From positions 62,001 to 126,000 of the forward strand of contig QFQI01000005.1 in the NCBI GenBank assembly GCA_003243195.1: a stretch of DNA of 64,000 bases, written 5' to 3'. Under the pieces are notes generated by a model. That model had not been told where the DNA came from, made no database searches, and saw only the letters and a list, made by a program, of their open reading frames with translations. The position numbers and the translations under genes were made by a program. The DNA comes from Sphingomonas taxi. GTDB lineage: Bacteria > Pseudomonadota > Alphaproteobacteria > Sphingomonadales > Sphingomonadaceae. Shown one piece after another: positions 34,834 through 43,712 of this stretch (positions within the stretch are counted from its first letter, which is position 1; each line of letters starts with the position of its first letter).

Positions 34834-35358
34834 ATGCCGCAGCACCGCATACGACGTTTCCGCAGCGACGATCGGCTCGCGATGCAGGCGTTCGCCCGCG
34901 ACCTGCCCGAGCACGACCTGTTGTTCCTGGGCCGCGACCTGCGCCAGCCGCGCGTGATCGCCGCATGGCTGACCGCGATCGACGATGGCTGGATCGACGG
35001 ATTGATCGCGGAGGATGACGGCGGGCTGGTCGGCACCGCCGCGCTGGTGCGCGATCCGCTGGGGTGGAGTGCGCATGTCGGCGAGATCCGCCTGCTGGTC
35101 GCGCCCGAGCGGCGCGGCACCGGCGTCGGCCGCGACCTGTTGCAGGCGGTGATGCAGGTCGCGGCGACGCGCGGCCTCCTCAAGCTGACCGTGGCGATGA
35201 CCGCGGATCAGACCGGCACGCTGGCCCTGTTCGAGGCGCTGGGCTTCACGCCCGAGGCGCGATTGCGCCACCACGCGCGCGATGGCGGCGGGCAATTGCA
35301 CGACCTGATCGTGCTCGCGCACCTGCCCGCCGCCGTGTCGGACGCCGCGCCCGCCTGA
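34834..35358 (+). CDS. GNAT family N-acetyltransferase
   Basis: A 174-residue Gcn5-related acetyltransferase, transferring acetyl from acetyl-CoA to an amine. The acetyl-CoA pyrophosphate loop is visible in LVAPERRGTGVGRDLLQAVM (R-R-G-x-G-x-G), followed by the AGFTP-like ALFEALGFTPEARLRHHARDGGGQ. The segment RFRSDDRLAMQAFARDLPEHDLLFL resembles the subgroup acting on proteins or small amines. It lies 69 bp after the efflux operon on the same strand, possibly with its own promoter. Substrate unknown. Confidence 0.9.
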   Translation: MPQHRIRRFRSDDRLAMQAFARDLPEHDLLFLGRDLRQPRVIAAWLTAIDDGWIDGLIAEDDGGLVGTAALVRDPLGWSAHVGEIRLLVAPERRGTGVGRDLLQAVMQVAATRGLLKLTVAMTADQTGTLALFEALGFTPEARLRHHARDGGGQLHDLIVLAHLPAAVSDAAPA

Positions 35359-35379
35359 CGCCGCGCTGCTGCCCGTCGC

Positions 35380-35694
35380 TCAGGCCGGCTTGTCGTCGGC
35401 GCCGCCCGGCTGCACCGCCGCGCGACCGAACTGCATGATGAGTTGCCCGATCTCGCGTGCCTGCTCCATCGAACGCTGCCCCTGCGCGCGCAGATAGTCG
35501 CCCTGGATCTGCATGACCTGCGACAGATCCTTCGCCTGCGCGGCGGCGCGCAAGGCCGCGAACGCCTCCTGCGCGTTGGCTTCGACCTGGTCGATGATCT
35601 TCGTGCCGATCGCGGAGCCGTTCTCCAGCAGGTGCTGGCCCGATGCCCGCAGCCGATCGGTCGCGCCCGTCACGTCGTCCCTGTTGTCGCCCAT
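35380..35694 (-). CDS. Phasin family protein
   Basis: A 104-residue helical protein of the phasin family that coats polyhydroxyalkanoate granules. Almost the entire length is amphipathic helix (LLENGSAIGTKIIDQVEANAQEAFAALRAAAQAKDLSQVMQIQGDYLR is the classic phasin heart, shown here as one region of residues 22-69), with a short disordered Gly/Asp C-terminus. ATG at 35694 with GGGAG upstream is preferred; the longer open frame upstream is antisense to the next gene. Convergent with the GNAT gene. No PHA synthase gene is in the window. Confidence 0.85.
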   Translation of the reverse strand: MGDNRDDVTGATDRLRASGQHLLENGSAIGTKIIDQVEANAQEAFAALRAAAQAKDLSQVMQIQGDYLRAQGQRSMEQAREIGQLIMQFGRAAVQPGGADDKPA

Positions 35695-35836
35695 CGTCCC
35701 TCTCCCGCGGACGACGTGATGCCGCCCGTCCTTCCACAAACCGGCGAGGCGGTGCTTGGTTGCCGCCACCCGCATCCACGGGCTGGTCGAGCGGGCAGCG
35801 TTTGCGTAGAGGACGCGCATCTCACGGAGCGCGATC

Positions 35837-36367
35837 ATGTCCCCTGCCCTGCTTCTGCCGCTGCTGCTCGCCGCCGCGCCCCTGCCGCCGCAGGATGCCG
35901 CGGTTGCCGCCGACGCGTCGTGCGCGACGACGCGGCCGGCCTGGCCGGCCGGGCTGGAGACATGGGGCACGCGCGAACCGCTCGCCGCCGGCGCCAGCGC
36001 GCGCAACGCGCCGGTGATCGTCATCGGCCGCGCGGCCGAACTGCGGCTGGTGGCGCTGGACCGGGTGACGGTCGCCGCGCCGCCGGCACGCGCCGTGGAA
36101 CCCGGCACCAGCGCCGGACTGGCGCTGTTCCAGGTCACCGAACCCGGCACCTATCGCGTCGCGCTGGGCGCGCCGGCGTGGATCGACGTGGTGCGCGCCG
36201 GCCGCACGCTGCCGTCGGTGGCGCACGGCCATGGACCGATGTGCACCGGCATCCGCAAGATTGTCGACTTCCGGCTGACCCCCGGGCGCTACGTCCTGCA
36301 ACTGACCGGGGCGCAGGCGACGGCACTGCCGGTCATGATCGCGCGCTCGCGTCGGGCGGCGGCATGA
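35837..36367 (+). CDS. Periplasmic protein of unknown function
   Basis: A 176-residue secreted protein: short signal peptide (MSPALLLPLLLAAAPLPPQ), then a beta-rich body with two to three Cys (SCATTRPAW and GPMCTGIRK) that could pair. The latter half (GHGPMCTGIRKIVDFRLTPGRYVLQLTGA) looks like a homologue of sphingomonad homopolymer-binding hypothetical proteins, but I cannot name a domain. Its stop overlaps the next start by 4 bases (ATGA), so it is co-translated with the peptidyl-prolyl isomerase and may be its client or partner. Confidence 0.75.
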   Translation: MSPALLLPLLLAAAPLPPQDAAVAADASCATTRPAWPAGLETWGTREPLAAGASARNAPVIVIGRAAELRLVALDRVTVAAPPARAVEPGTSAGLALFQVTEPGTYRVALGAPAWIDVVRAGRTLPSVAHGHGPMCTGIRKIVDFRLTPGRYVLQLTGAQATALPVMIARSRRAAA

Positions 36368-36975
36368 TCGCCGCGACGCTCGCGCTGCTGCTGCTCGCCG
36401 CGCCGCAGGCGGCCGCTCCGCCCGCGCCGGCGGCACCTCCCGCGCCGGCGCCGGCGCCGGCAGCCCTGACGCGCGTCGTGCTGACCACCGAAGCCGGCCC
36501 GGTCGTGATCGGCGTCGACACGCGCGCCGCTCCCGTCACCGCGGGCAATTTCCTGAAGTATGTCGACGGCCGCAAGCTGGACGGCATCGCCTTCTACCGC
36601 GCGGTGAAGGTCGGCGACGGCTATGGACTGGTGCAGTTCGGCACCCGCAACGAGGCGCGACGCACCCTGCCGGCGATCCCGCACGAACCGACCACGCAGA
36701 CCGGGCTGAGCCACACCGACGGCACGATCTCGATGGCCATGGGCGCGCCCGGCACGGCGGCGGGCGACTTCTTCGTGGTGGTCGGCGATCTGCCGTCGAT
36801 GGACGCGAAGGATGGCCAGCCGGGCTTCGCCGCGTTCGGCCGCGTGCTGGAGGGGATGGACGTGATCCGCATGATCCTGGCCGCGCCGGTATCGCCGACG
36901 CTGGGGGAAGGCGCGATGAAGGGGCAGATGCTCGCTCCCCCGATCCGCATCACCAGCGCGCGCCGGGCGCCCTGA
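36364..36975 (+). CDS. Peptidyl-prolyl cis-trans isomerase, cyclophilin type (periplasmic)
   Basis: A 203-residue cyclophilin-like foldase with a signal peptide followed by an Ala/Pro-rich linker (15-35). The catalytic-fold segments are VVLTTEAGPVVIGVD, APVTAGNFLKYVDGRKLDGIAFYRAV and DGTISMAMGAPGTAAGDFFVVVGD, ending FAAFGRVLEGMDVIRMIL. The Gln/Phe of the FFI-Q motif are replaced, as in many bacterial divergent cyclophilins, so activity may be low. Coupled to the upstream periplasmic protein by a 4-base overlap. Confidence 0.9.
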   Translation: MIAATLALLLLAAPQAAAPPAPAAPPAPAPAPAALTRVVLTTEAGPVVIGVDTRAAPVTAGNFLKYVDGRKLDGIAFYRAVKVGDGYGLVQFGTRNEARRTLPAIPHEPTTQTGLSHTDGTISMAMGAPGTAAGDFFVVVGDLPSMDAKDGQPGFAAFGRVLEGMDVIRMILAAPVSPTLGEGAMKGQMLAPPIRITSARRAP

Positions 36976-37029
36976 CGTGCTTCCGCGTGGGGAGTGGATG
37001 CGGTAGACGACTCCGCAAAGGAGTTGTCC

Positions 37030-38262
37030 ATGACCAGCACGCTCGCCACCCGCACCGACTGGAACGCGATCGGCGCCGCCGAACTCGCCGACATCATCGC
37101 GTTGCGCCGCGCGATCCATGCCGAGCCGGAGGTGGGGCTGCACTGCCCGCTGACCACCGCCAAGGCCAAGGCGGCGCTCGCCGGCCTGCCGCTGGAAATC
37201 CACGACAGCACCAGCACCACCGGCTTCGTCGCGATCCTGCGCGGCGGCCGCGCGGGGGCGGCCGGCTCCAACGGACGTACGGTGCTGCTGCGCGGCGACA
37301 TGGACGCGCTGCCGATGACCGAGGAGACCGGCCTGCCGTTCGCGTCCACCATCCCGGGTCGGATGCATGCATGCGGGCATGACGCGCACACCGCGATGCT
37401 GGTCGGCGCGGCCCGGGCGCTCAGCGCCCGGCGCGACGAACTGTCGGGGACGATCGTCTTCATGTTCCAGCCCGGCGAGGAAGGACATCATGGCGCGCGC
37501 CACATGATCGCCGACGGGTTGCTGGACATCGCGCGTCCCGAGGCGGCGTTCGCGCTGCACATCACCCCCAACGCGCCGGCCGGCATGTTCGTCGGACGCG
37601 AAGGCGCGATGCTCGCGTCCACCGACACGGTGGTGGCGACGGTGCGCGGCCGTGGCGGCCACGCCGCGATGCCGCACGAGGCGATCGACCCGATCCCCGT
37701 CGCCTGCGCGATCGTCACCGCGCTGCAACAGCATGTCGCGCGGCGCGTGCCGGTTGCCGACCCGGCGGTGCTGACCATGACGCAGATCCACGCCGGCTCG
37801 TCGCACAACATCATCCCCGACGAGGTGCGGCTGATGGGCACGCTGCGCACGCTGTCCGATAGGACTCGCACGGCGATGCGCGCCGCCTTCCACCAGATCG
37901 CGCAGGGGATCGCCGCCGCGCATGGCTGCGTCGCGGAGACGTCGATCGACGAAGGCTATCCGGTGACGATGAACGACCCGCGCGCCACGCGGCTGCTGCG
38001 CGAACTGGCGGACGACGTGCCGGGCGCCGCGGGCTGGACGGTGATGCCCGCGCCGATGATGGGCGGCGAGGACTTCAGCTACGTGCTGCGCGAGATGCCG
38101 GGCGCGATGGCGTTCATCGGCGTGGCGGCGGCGGACAGCGATCCGCGCACCAACCCGCCCCTGCACAATACGCGCATGACGATCGACGAGGCGGTGATGG
38201 CAAGCGGCGTGGCGATGCATTGCGCGGTCGCCGAGCGCTTCCTGGAGCGCGGGCTGGACTGA
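37030..38262 (+). CDS. M20D family amidohydrolase (hippurate/N-acyl-amino-acid hydrolase type)
   Basis: A 410-residue metallo-amidohydrolase that removes acyl groups from amino acids. Metal ligands are visible in RMHACGHDAHTAML, FQPGEEGHHGARHM and GEDFSYVL. The start at 37030 has AAGGAG 6 bases upstream; the frame opens slightly earlier at 36994 without such a site. It lies 54 bp after the isomerase and 6 bp before the heme oxygenase gene, so it may be co-transcribed with the latter. Typical substrates of the family are hippurate or indole-acetyl-amino acids; none can be chosen here. Confidence 0.93.
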   Translation: MTSTLATRTDWNAIGAAELADIIALRRAIHAEPEVGLHCPLTTAKAKAALAGLPLEIHDSTSTTGFVAILRGGRAGAAGSNGRTVLLRGDMDALPMTEETGLPFASTIPGRMHACGHDAHTAMLVGAARALSARRDELSGTIVFMFQPGEEGHHGARHMIADGLLDIARPEAAFALHITPNAPAGMFVGREGAMLASTDTVVATVRGRGGHAAMPHEAIDPIPVACAIVTALQQHVARRVPVADPAVLTMTQIHAGSSHNIIPDEVRLMGTLRTLSDRTRTAMRAAFHQIAQGIAAAHGCVAETSIDEGYPVTMNDPRATRLLRELADDVPGAAGWTVMPAPMMGGEDFSYVLREMPGAMAFIGVAAADSDPRTNPPLHNTRMTIDEAVMASGVAMHCAVAERFLERGLD

Positions 38263-38268
38263 TCGCGC

Positions 38269-38811
38269 ATGTCCGCCATCACCATGTTGCGCCATGCGAC
38301 CGCGTCAGCGCACGAAACGGTCGATGCCGCATTCGGTGCGCACGACCTGGCGTCGCCTGCCTCCTATCGCGCGTTCCTGCACGCGCATGCCCGCGCGCTG
38401 CCGGCCGCGGAGCGCGCGATGCAGGCGCTGCCGTTCGCGCGCACGCTGCCGGCGCGCGCGCCGCTGCTCGCCGCCGATCTCGCCGCGCTGGACGTACCGC
38501 CGCCAGCCGCCCTGCCGTTCACGCCGGGCGATGACGCGGCGTCGCTGTGGGGCGTGCTGTACGTCGTGGAGGGATCGCGGCTGGGCGGCGCGCTGCTCGC
38601 GCGTCAGGTGCCGGCCGGGCTGCCGCACGCCTATCTGGGCGCGGTGCATCCGCCCGGCCAGTGGCGCACGATCCGCGCTGCGCTGGACGATGCGGCGGCG
38701 GGACAGGATGCCGACTGGACCGCGCGAATGATCGCGGGAGCGCTCGCCACCTTCGCGCTTTACGCGCAGGCGGCGGCGGAACCGGCGTTCAGGCCCTCAC
38801 CACGATTGTAA
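38269..38811 (+). CDS. bphO: Biliverdin-producing heme oxygenase (BphO)
   Basis: A 180-residue heme oxygenase that opens heme to biliverdin IX-alpha, the chromophore of bacteriophytochromes. The proximal His is His15 in LRHATASAHETVD and the distal-helix segment is LWGVLYVVEGSRLGGALLARQ (helix with the Gly pair that lets heme flex). The convergent neighbour is the phytochrome kinase, so this enzyme plausibly supplies its chromophore. The start at 38269 is 6 bp after the amidohydrolase stop. Confidence 0.9.
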   Translation: MSAITMLRHATASAHETVDAAFGAHDLASPASYRAFLHAHARALPAAERAMQALPFARTLPARAPLLAADLAALDVPPPAALPFTPGDDAASLWGVLYVVEGSRLGGALLARQVPAGLPHAYLGAVHPPGQWRTIRAALDDAAAGQDADWTARMIAGALATFALYAQAAAEPAFRPSPRL

Positions 38812-38888
38812 CGACCCGCCGACCAGCTTCATGATGGCGATCCTGCCGCGCACGCCATGGCCGCCTCCGCGCATGACCGCCCACCCGC

Positions 38889-41027
38889 TCACGCCGCCTC
38901 GATCGGCGCGGTCAGCACGGCGCGCAGGCCGGGTTCGTTGTTCAGATAATGCATGGTGCCGTCGATCTGCTGCACCACGGCCTTCATCATCCGGCTGCCG
39001 AACCCCTCATCCTCATGGGTCTTGCCAACCCCTTGGTCGGCGACGATCAGCCGCAGGCGATGGCGGTGCCGTTCCAGCACGACGTCGATCGGGCCGCCGC
39101 GCCCGCCCGGATAGGCATATTTGGTGGCGTTGATAACCAGCTCCGCCGCCACCAGCCCGACATTCACCGCCCGATCGGTGGGGATCAGCACCGGGGTCAG
39201 GTCCAGCGACATCCGCTGGCCCCATTCGTCCCCCAGCGATGCCTTCATGTCCTCCAGCAACTCGCTCAGATAGCGGCTCAGGTCGATCGTCTCAATCTGA
39301 TCGTCGCGATAGAGCCGTCGATGGACCAGCGCGACCGCCGACAGCCGCGACCGCGCCTCGGTGAGCTGTTCGGCGACCGCGCCCGGACCGGCATCGCGCG
39401 CCTGCAACGCCAGGAACGACGACACGAGCTGCAGGCTGTTCTGCACCCGGTGATCCACCTCGCGCATCAGCAGATCCTTCTGCGCGAGCAAGGCGTCCTT
39501 CTCGGCGCCGGTGCGCTCCAGCTCGCGGTTCAGCCGCCGCATCTCGCCCGCCGCGCGCGCCTCGCGCAGGATGCGGCGCAGGCGGTTGACCCCTTCGATC
39601 TGCTCCAGCGTCCAGCGGCGCGAGCGACCGCGCACCGTCTCGCTCCACGATTCGAACGACGCGCGCGGACGCAGCGGCGCCTCCGGGGCATGCGGCACCG
39701 CCTTGTGCGGATTGCCGGCCCATTCGATCTCTTCGACCTGTTCGGCGCGCAACCACACCAGCACCTGGCTGCTATCGATCCGCACCGCGACCACGCCCGC
39801 CATCGGGCCGAAGGCGGCGGCGTCGGGCCAGTCCTTCGCCAGCTCGCGCGAGGCGAACGGCGCGGCGTCGTCGCGCAGCGGCAGCCAGCGCGCGAAACTC
39901 ACCAGGCTCTCGGGCGCGGGCGTGATGCCGAAGGCCGTGACCCCTGTCCCACGCACCAGCGCAAAACCATCCGCGTCGAGCATCCGGCGCAGTTCCTCAC
40001 CGCGCCCTTCCAGCACCCTCGCGGCATCGTCGTCCTGCATCAGCAGCGGCCGCAGCACGTCCTCGGCATTGCGCAGCGCCAGCCGGCTGCGATAAACATC
40101 GGCCTCTTCCTTGGCGATGATCTGCCGCGCCAGCGCCCCGGCAAGCGCCGCCGCCCCCGCACGGACGTTGCGCGGCATCAGCCGCGGCGTGCCGTTGTGG
40201 CACGCGACCAGTCCCCACAGCACGCCATCCTTGACGATCGAGATCGACGCCGACGCGCCGACGCCCATGTTGCGCAGATATTCGACATGGACCGGCGACA
40301 CGCTGCGGATCGCCACGTCGCTCAGGTCGGTGTCCGCGAAGCCGGCCGGGCGCAGCGGCATCGGCGTGTAGGATACGTCCGGGATCACGCGGGTGCGATT
40401 GCGGACATATAACGCGCGCGCCTGACGCGGGATGTCGCTGGCGGGGAAATGATGATGCAGGAAGGTCGGCAGCGCCGGATCGCGATCCTCGGCGATCACG
40501 CAGCCGGCCTCGTCGTCCAGGAAGCGGTAGATCATCACGCGATCGAATCCGGTCAGCGCGCGAAAGGCGCTCACCGCGCGCTCGCACAGTGCCTTCAGCG
40601 TGCTCGACCGTTCGAAACCGGCGGTGATCGCGTCCAGCCACCCCAGCGTGCCCGCCACCCCGCGCCGGTCGTCGCCCACCGGCTCCAGTTCGGCGATGAG
40701 CCACGGCCCGGAACGATGCAGCGCCACGTCATGTCCCGCCACCGGCATCGCCAGCACCGTGCCGCCGGGGCCGACCGGGGCGGCATCCGCCAGCGCCGCG
40801 ACATCCTGTTGCAGCAGGTCGGACACGCTACGCCCCAGCCAGTCGGGGGCGAGGATCTCCTCCAGCGCGCCCGCGCCGGCAACCACCGTAAGCGTGCGCG
40901 GATCCGCGACCAGCATCAGGCCATGCGGCTGCACGGCCCCTACCAGATGGATGGGCTCACGATCGCAACGCGTGAGCTCGATCGCCTCCGAAGCGGGTGC
41001 GCCATCGGACGCCGGTTGCAAATCCAT
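38889..41027 (-). CDS. bphP: Bacteriophytochrome histidine kinase
   Basis: A 712-residue red/far-red photoreceptor. PAS-GAF-PHY photosensory core: biliverdin-binding Cys21 near the N-terminus (ELTRCDREPIHLVGAVQPHG), PASDIPRQARALY in GAF, and the PHY domain about 330-500. The kinase is of the HisKA_2/HWE class (phospho-His in LLMREVDHRVQNSLQLVSSFLALQA) followed by HATPase with VINATKYAYPGGRGG and DQGVGK. No receiver is fused or adjacent, so its partner is elsewhere; HWE/HisKA_2 kinases in sphingomonads often feed the PhyR general stress response. Tail-to-tail with bphO, 77 bp apart. Confidence 0.95.
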   Translation of the reverse strand: MDLQPASDGAPASEAIELTRCDREPIHLVGAVQPHGLMLVADPRTLTVVAGAGALEEILAPDWLGRSVSDLLQQDVAALADAAPVGPGGTVLAMPVAGHDVALHRSGPWLIAELEPVGDDRRGVAGTLGWLDAITAGFERSSTLKALCERAVSAFRALTGFDRVMIYRFLDDEAGCVIAEDRDPALPTFLHHHFPASDIPRQARALYVRNRTRVIPDVSYTPMPLRPAGFADTDLSDVAIRSVSPVHVEYLRNMGVGASASISIVKDGVLWGLVACHNGTPRLMPRNVRAGAAALAGALARQIIAKEEADVYRSRLALRNAEDVLRPLLMQDDDAARVLEGRGEELRRMLDADGFALVRGTGVTAFGITPAPESLVSFARWLPLRDDAAPFASRELAKDWPDAAAFGPMAGVVAVRIDSSQVLVWLRAEQVEEIEWAGNPHKAVPHAPEAPLRPRASFESWSETVRGRSRRWTLEQIEGVNRLRRILREARAAGEMRRLNRELERTGAEKDALLAQKDLLMREVDHRVQNSLQLVSSFLALQARDAGPGAVAEQLTEARSRLSAVALVHRRLYRDDQIETIDLSRYLSELLEDMKASLGDEWGQRMSLDLTPVLIPTDRAVNVGLVAAELVINATKYAYPGGRGGPIDVVLERHRHRLRLIVADQGVGKTHEDEGFGSRMMKAVVQQIDGTMHYLNNEPGLRAVLTAPIEAA

Positions 41028-41153
41028 TCCGCATGATACGGCAGCATGGCCGGTCGTGACAACCGATCTTACGTGAATCAGGCGCTTTTCGGCACGACGA
41101 TCTCCGCCGCATTAACCTTCCTTTTGCGCGTTGGCCGTTATAGCGCAGCGGCG

Positions 41154-41513
41154 ATGTCGAACAATCCGATCCGAGAACCCCGCGCCAGCGTCATCCTTTA
41201 CGCCCGGATCGTCATGGGCGAGCGGGCGGCGGAGGTGCGCGTGCGCAACCTGTCGGCGACCGGCGCGTGCATCGACAATCCCGGCGAGTTGACCAAGGGT
41301 GGCAAGGTGGACGTCACCATGGGCACGCTGACCGATCTGGCAGCCGAGGTGATGTGGACATCGCGGACGCTGGCGGGCCTGCACTTCACCAGCGGCGCGA
41401 TCGACCTGGCGGAGGCACGAAAGCCGCGCGACCGCGAGAAGGCCGCCGGCCCCACCGCCAAGGCCGGCTGGATGAACAACATCCACGACGCCTATCGCCG
41501 CCGCGGGGATTGA
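41154..41513 (+). CDS. PilZ domain protein
   Basis: A 119-residue single PilZ domain, a c-di-GMP receptor. Near the N-terminus REPRASV is the (R)xxxR element, and NLSATGACID matches the D/NxSxxG element, so binding is plausible. A Lys/Arg-rich tail follows the barrel. The ATG at 41154 fits the domain start; the frame opens earlier (41046), but that part does not look like PilZ. It may respond to c-di-GMP levels set by the EAL protein at 19.6-20.9 kb. Its partner is unknown. Confidence 0.85.
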   Translation: MSNNPIREPRASVILYARIVMGERAAEVRVRNLSATGACIDNPGELTKGGKVDVTMGTLTDLAAEVMWTSRTLAGLHFTSGAIDLAEARKPRDREKAAGPTAKAGWMNNIHDAYRRRGD

Positions 41514-41529
41514 TGCACTAGGACGGGGC

Positions 41530-42072
41530 ATGACCCGTCTGACCGTCAACAACGAGGCCATCGAATATGTGATGGCGCCCGACACGCCGCTGCTGTGGGC
41601 GTTGCGCGACGCATCGAACCTCACCGGCACCAAGTATGGATGCGGCACCGGCAGTTGCGGGGCGTGCACGGTCGATGTCGACGGGCGGGCGGTGCGGTCC
41701 TGCCAGTTGACGCTGGCGCAGGCCGAGGGGGCGTTCGTCACCACGATCGAGGGATTGTCGCGCGAGCGGACGCATCCGGTGCAACTGGCGCTGATCGCCG
41801 GCAACGTGCCGCAATGCGGCTTCTGCATCCCCGGCATCACCATGGCCGCCGCGGCATTGCTGAAGCGCGATCCGATGCCGTCGGAGGATGCGGTGCGCGG
41901 CGCGATCACCAACATCTGCCGCTGCGGCATCTACCCGCGGCTGGTGGAGGCGATCCTGCACGCCGCGCGGGCGGTGCGCGGCGACGAACGCCTGCCGACC
42001 GGGCCGCGCCCCGGCATCGACCCGGCGGATGCGGCGCGGCTGGTGCCCGCGCTGGACCCGGCCGCGCGCTGA
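41530..42072 (+). CDS. (2Fe-2S)-binding subunit of a molybdenum hydroxylase (IorA/CoxS type), orphan
   Basis: A 180-residue protein with the two [2Fe-2S] cluster motifs of the small subunit of xanthine-oxidase-family enzymes: a plant-ferredoxin-type set (YGCGTGSCGACTVD and SCQLTL) and a C-terminal set (CGFCIPGI and CRCGIYPRL). It transfers electrons from the molybdopterin subunit. Unusually, no molybdopterin-binding subunit or maturation gene is next to it: PilZ lies upstream and an L,D-transpeptidase converges from downstream. The last about 35 residues are a Pro/Asp-rich tail. The catalytic partner must be elsewhere in the genome. Confidence 0.88.
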   Translation: MTRLTVNNEAIEYVMAPDTPLLWALRDASNLTGTKYGCGTGSCGACTVDVDGRAVRSCQLTLAQAEGAFVTTIEGLSRERTHPVQLALIAGNVPQCGFCIPGITMAAAALLKRDPMPSEDAVRGAITNICRCGIYPRLVEAILHAARAVRGDERLPTGPRPGIDPADAARLVPALDPAAR

Positions 42073-42117
42073 GACGCCGTTGCGAAATCCGCCTTCTCGC
42101 GAGTTTCCAGATACGGC

Positions 42118-43464
42118 CTAACTGCCCTGCCCGTCGCGCCCGTAGATGTCGTTGCGGAACGCCACGCGCGTGCGCGTCGCGGTGGCGGTCAGATAGGTAA
42201 GGTAGACCGGCACCGGCACCGACAGCGCCACCGCCTGCTCGGGCTGCTTGCCCGGGCGCAGCGGACGTCCCATCAGCCAGCGCGCCAGCGCGGCGGCATC
42301 CTCCAGCCGGATGCAGCCGTTGCTGAAATGGCGATCATCGGCCTTCAACAGCGCGCGATCCGGCGTGTCGTGCAGGTAGATGCCCTCGTCGTTCGGAAAC
42401 AGGAACTTCACCTTGCCCATCGAATTGTGCGCCCCCGGCAGCTCGCGCAGCCGCACCTCCCGCGCGCCCGACGCGACCGCCGCCCAATCGACGGCGGAGG
42501 CCGGCAGCGTCCGCGCATTGGCGCTCCAGTCCGACAGCGCCTCCATCTTCAGCGACGCCAGCGACCGCCCGGCCAGCACCTTGGGCGCGATGCTCCTGCG
42601 CGCCAGATAGGTGGGGACGTTCCAGTAAGGATTGACGATCGCCCATTGCAGCGTCCCGGCCAGCATCGGCGTCTGCGTCTCGCGCGCGCCGACCACCACC
42701 CGCATCGTGCCGGCCTGCTCGCCGGCTTCGTAGAACCACAGGCGGCCGGACGACGCATCGACCACCACATGCCGCGTCCACGGTCCCGGCAGCACGCGCG
42801 CGCGGTCCATGTTGAGCCGCAGCCGCGCGGTTGCGGCCGCGCCGTCCTGCCGCGCGCGCGCCGCCAGTTCGCGCAACTCCACATAGCGCGGGCTCATCCA
42901 CGCCATGCCCGCGACATAGCCGCCGAACGCCCGGGGGAAGCTCGCGGCGCGCAGCACCGCCTCCGCCTTCGGGCGCTTCGCCTTCAACGCCGGGTCGGCC
43001 CAGATCATCCCCACGTCGCGCGGCCGGCGCTGATCGCGGACATAGCGGACGAAGGCGGCCGACAGCGCCAGTTCCGCCTTGGCCACCAGACGCGGATCGC
43101 CGCCGCGCCCCGCCGCGATCCGTTCCCGCAGCTTCGCGACGTCGTAGGACGACGGTTTCAGTCCGTCGAGGTCGGCATGGTCGAGGTAATCCAGCAGCGT
43201 CTCGGCGGACGCGCCGATCCGGCCGCCGGGCGCCCATAACGGGCGATAGCCGCGCTCGGCATAGACGCGCGCCATCCAGCCACCCGCTTCGTCGCGGATC
43301 GCCACCGCCATCGCCTGATCGCGCGCGTCATCGGCCCGCGCGGCGCGCACGCCACCCGCCCTCTGCCCCGTGGCAGGTGCGAGCGGCAGCGCCGCGACCA
43401 GCAATACAGCCGTCCACCGCAGGGGAAGGCGGCGAGGCCCCCTTCCCCCGAAAGGCGCGATCAG
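42118..43464 (-). CDS. L,D-transpeptidase (YkuD) with peptidoglycan-binding-like N-terminus
   Basis: A periplasmic L,D-transpeptidase of the family making 3-3 peptidoglycan cross-links or anchoring proteins. The YkuD catalytic motif is IYLHDTPDRALLKADDRHFSNGCIRLEDAA (His and Cys). An N-terminal hydrophobic stretch (RWTAVLLVAALPLAPATG) is a likely signal peptide, and about residues 60-250 form a large non-catalytic region typical of the YcbB class. The start codon is not clear: the frame has no ATG, GTG with a ribosome site near the signal peptide. I draw it from CTG/TGA overlap with the lipoprotein stop (43464); TTG at 43404 is another candidate. Confidence 0.85.
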   Translation of the reverse strand: MIAPFGGRGPRRLPLRWTAVLLVAALPLAPATGQRAGGVRAARADDARDQAMAVAIRDEAGGWMARVYAERGYRPLWAPGGRIGASAETLLDYLDHADLDGLKPSSYDVAKLRERIAAGRGGDPRLVAKAELALSAAFVRYVRDQRRPRDVGMIWADPALKAKRPKAEAVLRAASFPRAFGGYVAGMAWMSPRYVELRELAARARQDGAAATARLRLNMDRARVLPGPWTRHVVVDASSGRLWFYEAGEQAGTMRVVVGARETQTPMLAGTLQWAIVNPYWNVPTYLARRSIAPKVLAGRSLASLKMEALSDWSANARTLPASAVDWAAVASGAREVRLRELPGAHNSMGKVKFLFPNDEGIYLHDTPDRALLKADDRHFSNGCIRLEDAAALARWLMGRPLRPGKQPEQAVALSVPVPVYLTYLTATATRTRVAFRNDIYGRDGQGS

Positions 43465-43712
43465 CCCCGTTCCCCGCGACGCGTCGGCGCGGGCGGCGGC
43501 GGCGGCGGGGCCGGCGGCGCATAGGGGTGATAGATGCCGTCGGACGTATAGTAACCGTCGACGATCCCGTCGCCATCGCGGTCGGCCGCGCTGCTGCCGG
43601 CAACCGCACCGGGCGGCGGCGGGGGCGGCGGCGGAGGCAGCGGCTCCTTCTTCGCACAGGCGGCGAGCATCACCATGCCGCATCCGGCCAGCATGATCGA
43701 ACGAAAACGCAT
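43461..43712 (-). CDS. Small proline-rich lipoprotein with a Ca-binding-like loop
   Basis: An 83-residue lipoprotein: signal MRFRSIMLAGCGMVMLAAC with a lipobox ending LAAC, then a Pro run (PPPPPPPPP), an EF-hand-like loop DRDGDGIVDG and a YHPYAPPAPP tail. GGGAGA precedes the ATG at 43712 by 8 bases. It overlaps the beginning of the L,D-transpeptidase frame by about 4 bases, suggesting one transcript. It would sit in the outer membrane or periplasm; function unknown. The DxDxDG loop is a metal-binding signature rather than a full EF-hand. Confidence 0.75.
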   Translation of the reverse strand: MRFRSIMLAGCGMVMLAACAKKEPLPPPPPPPPPGAVAGSSAADRDGDGIVDGYYTSDGIYHPYAPPAPPPPPPAPTRRGERG

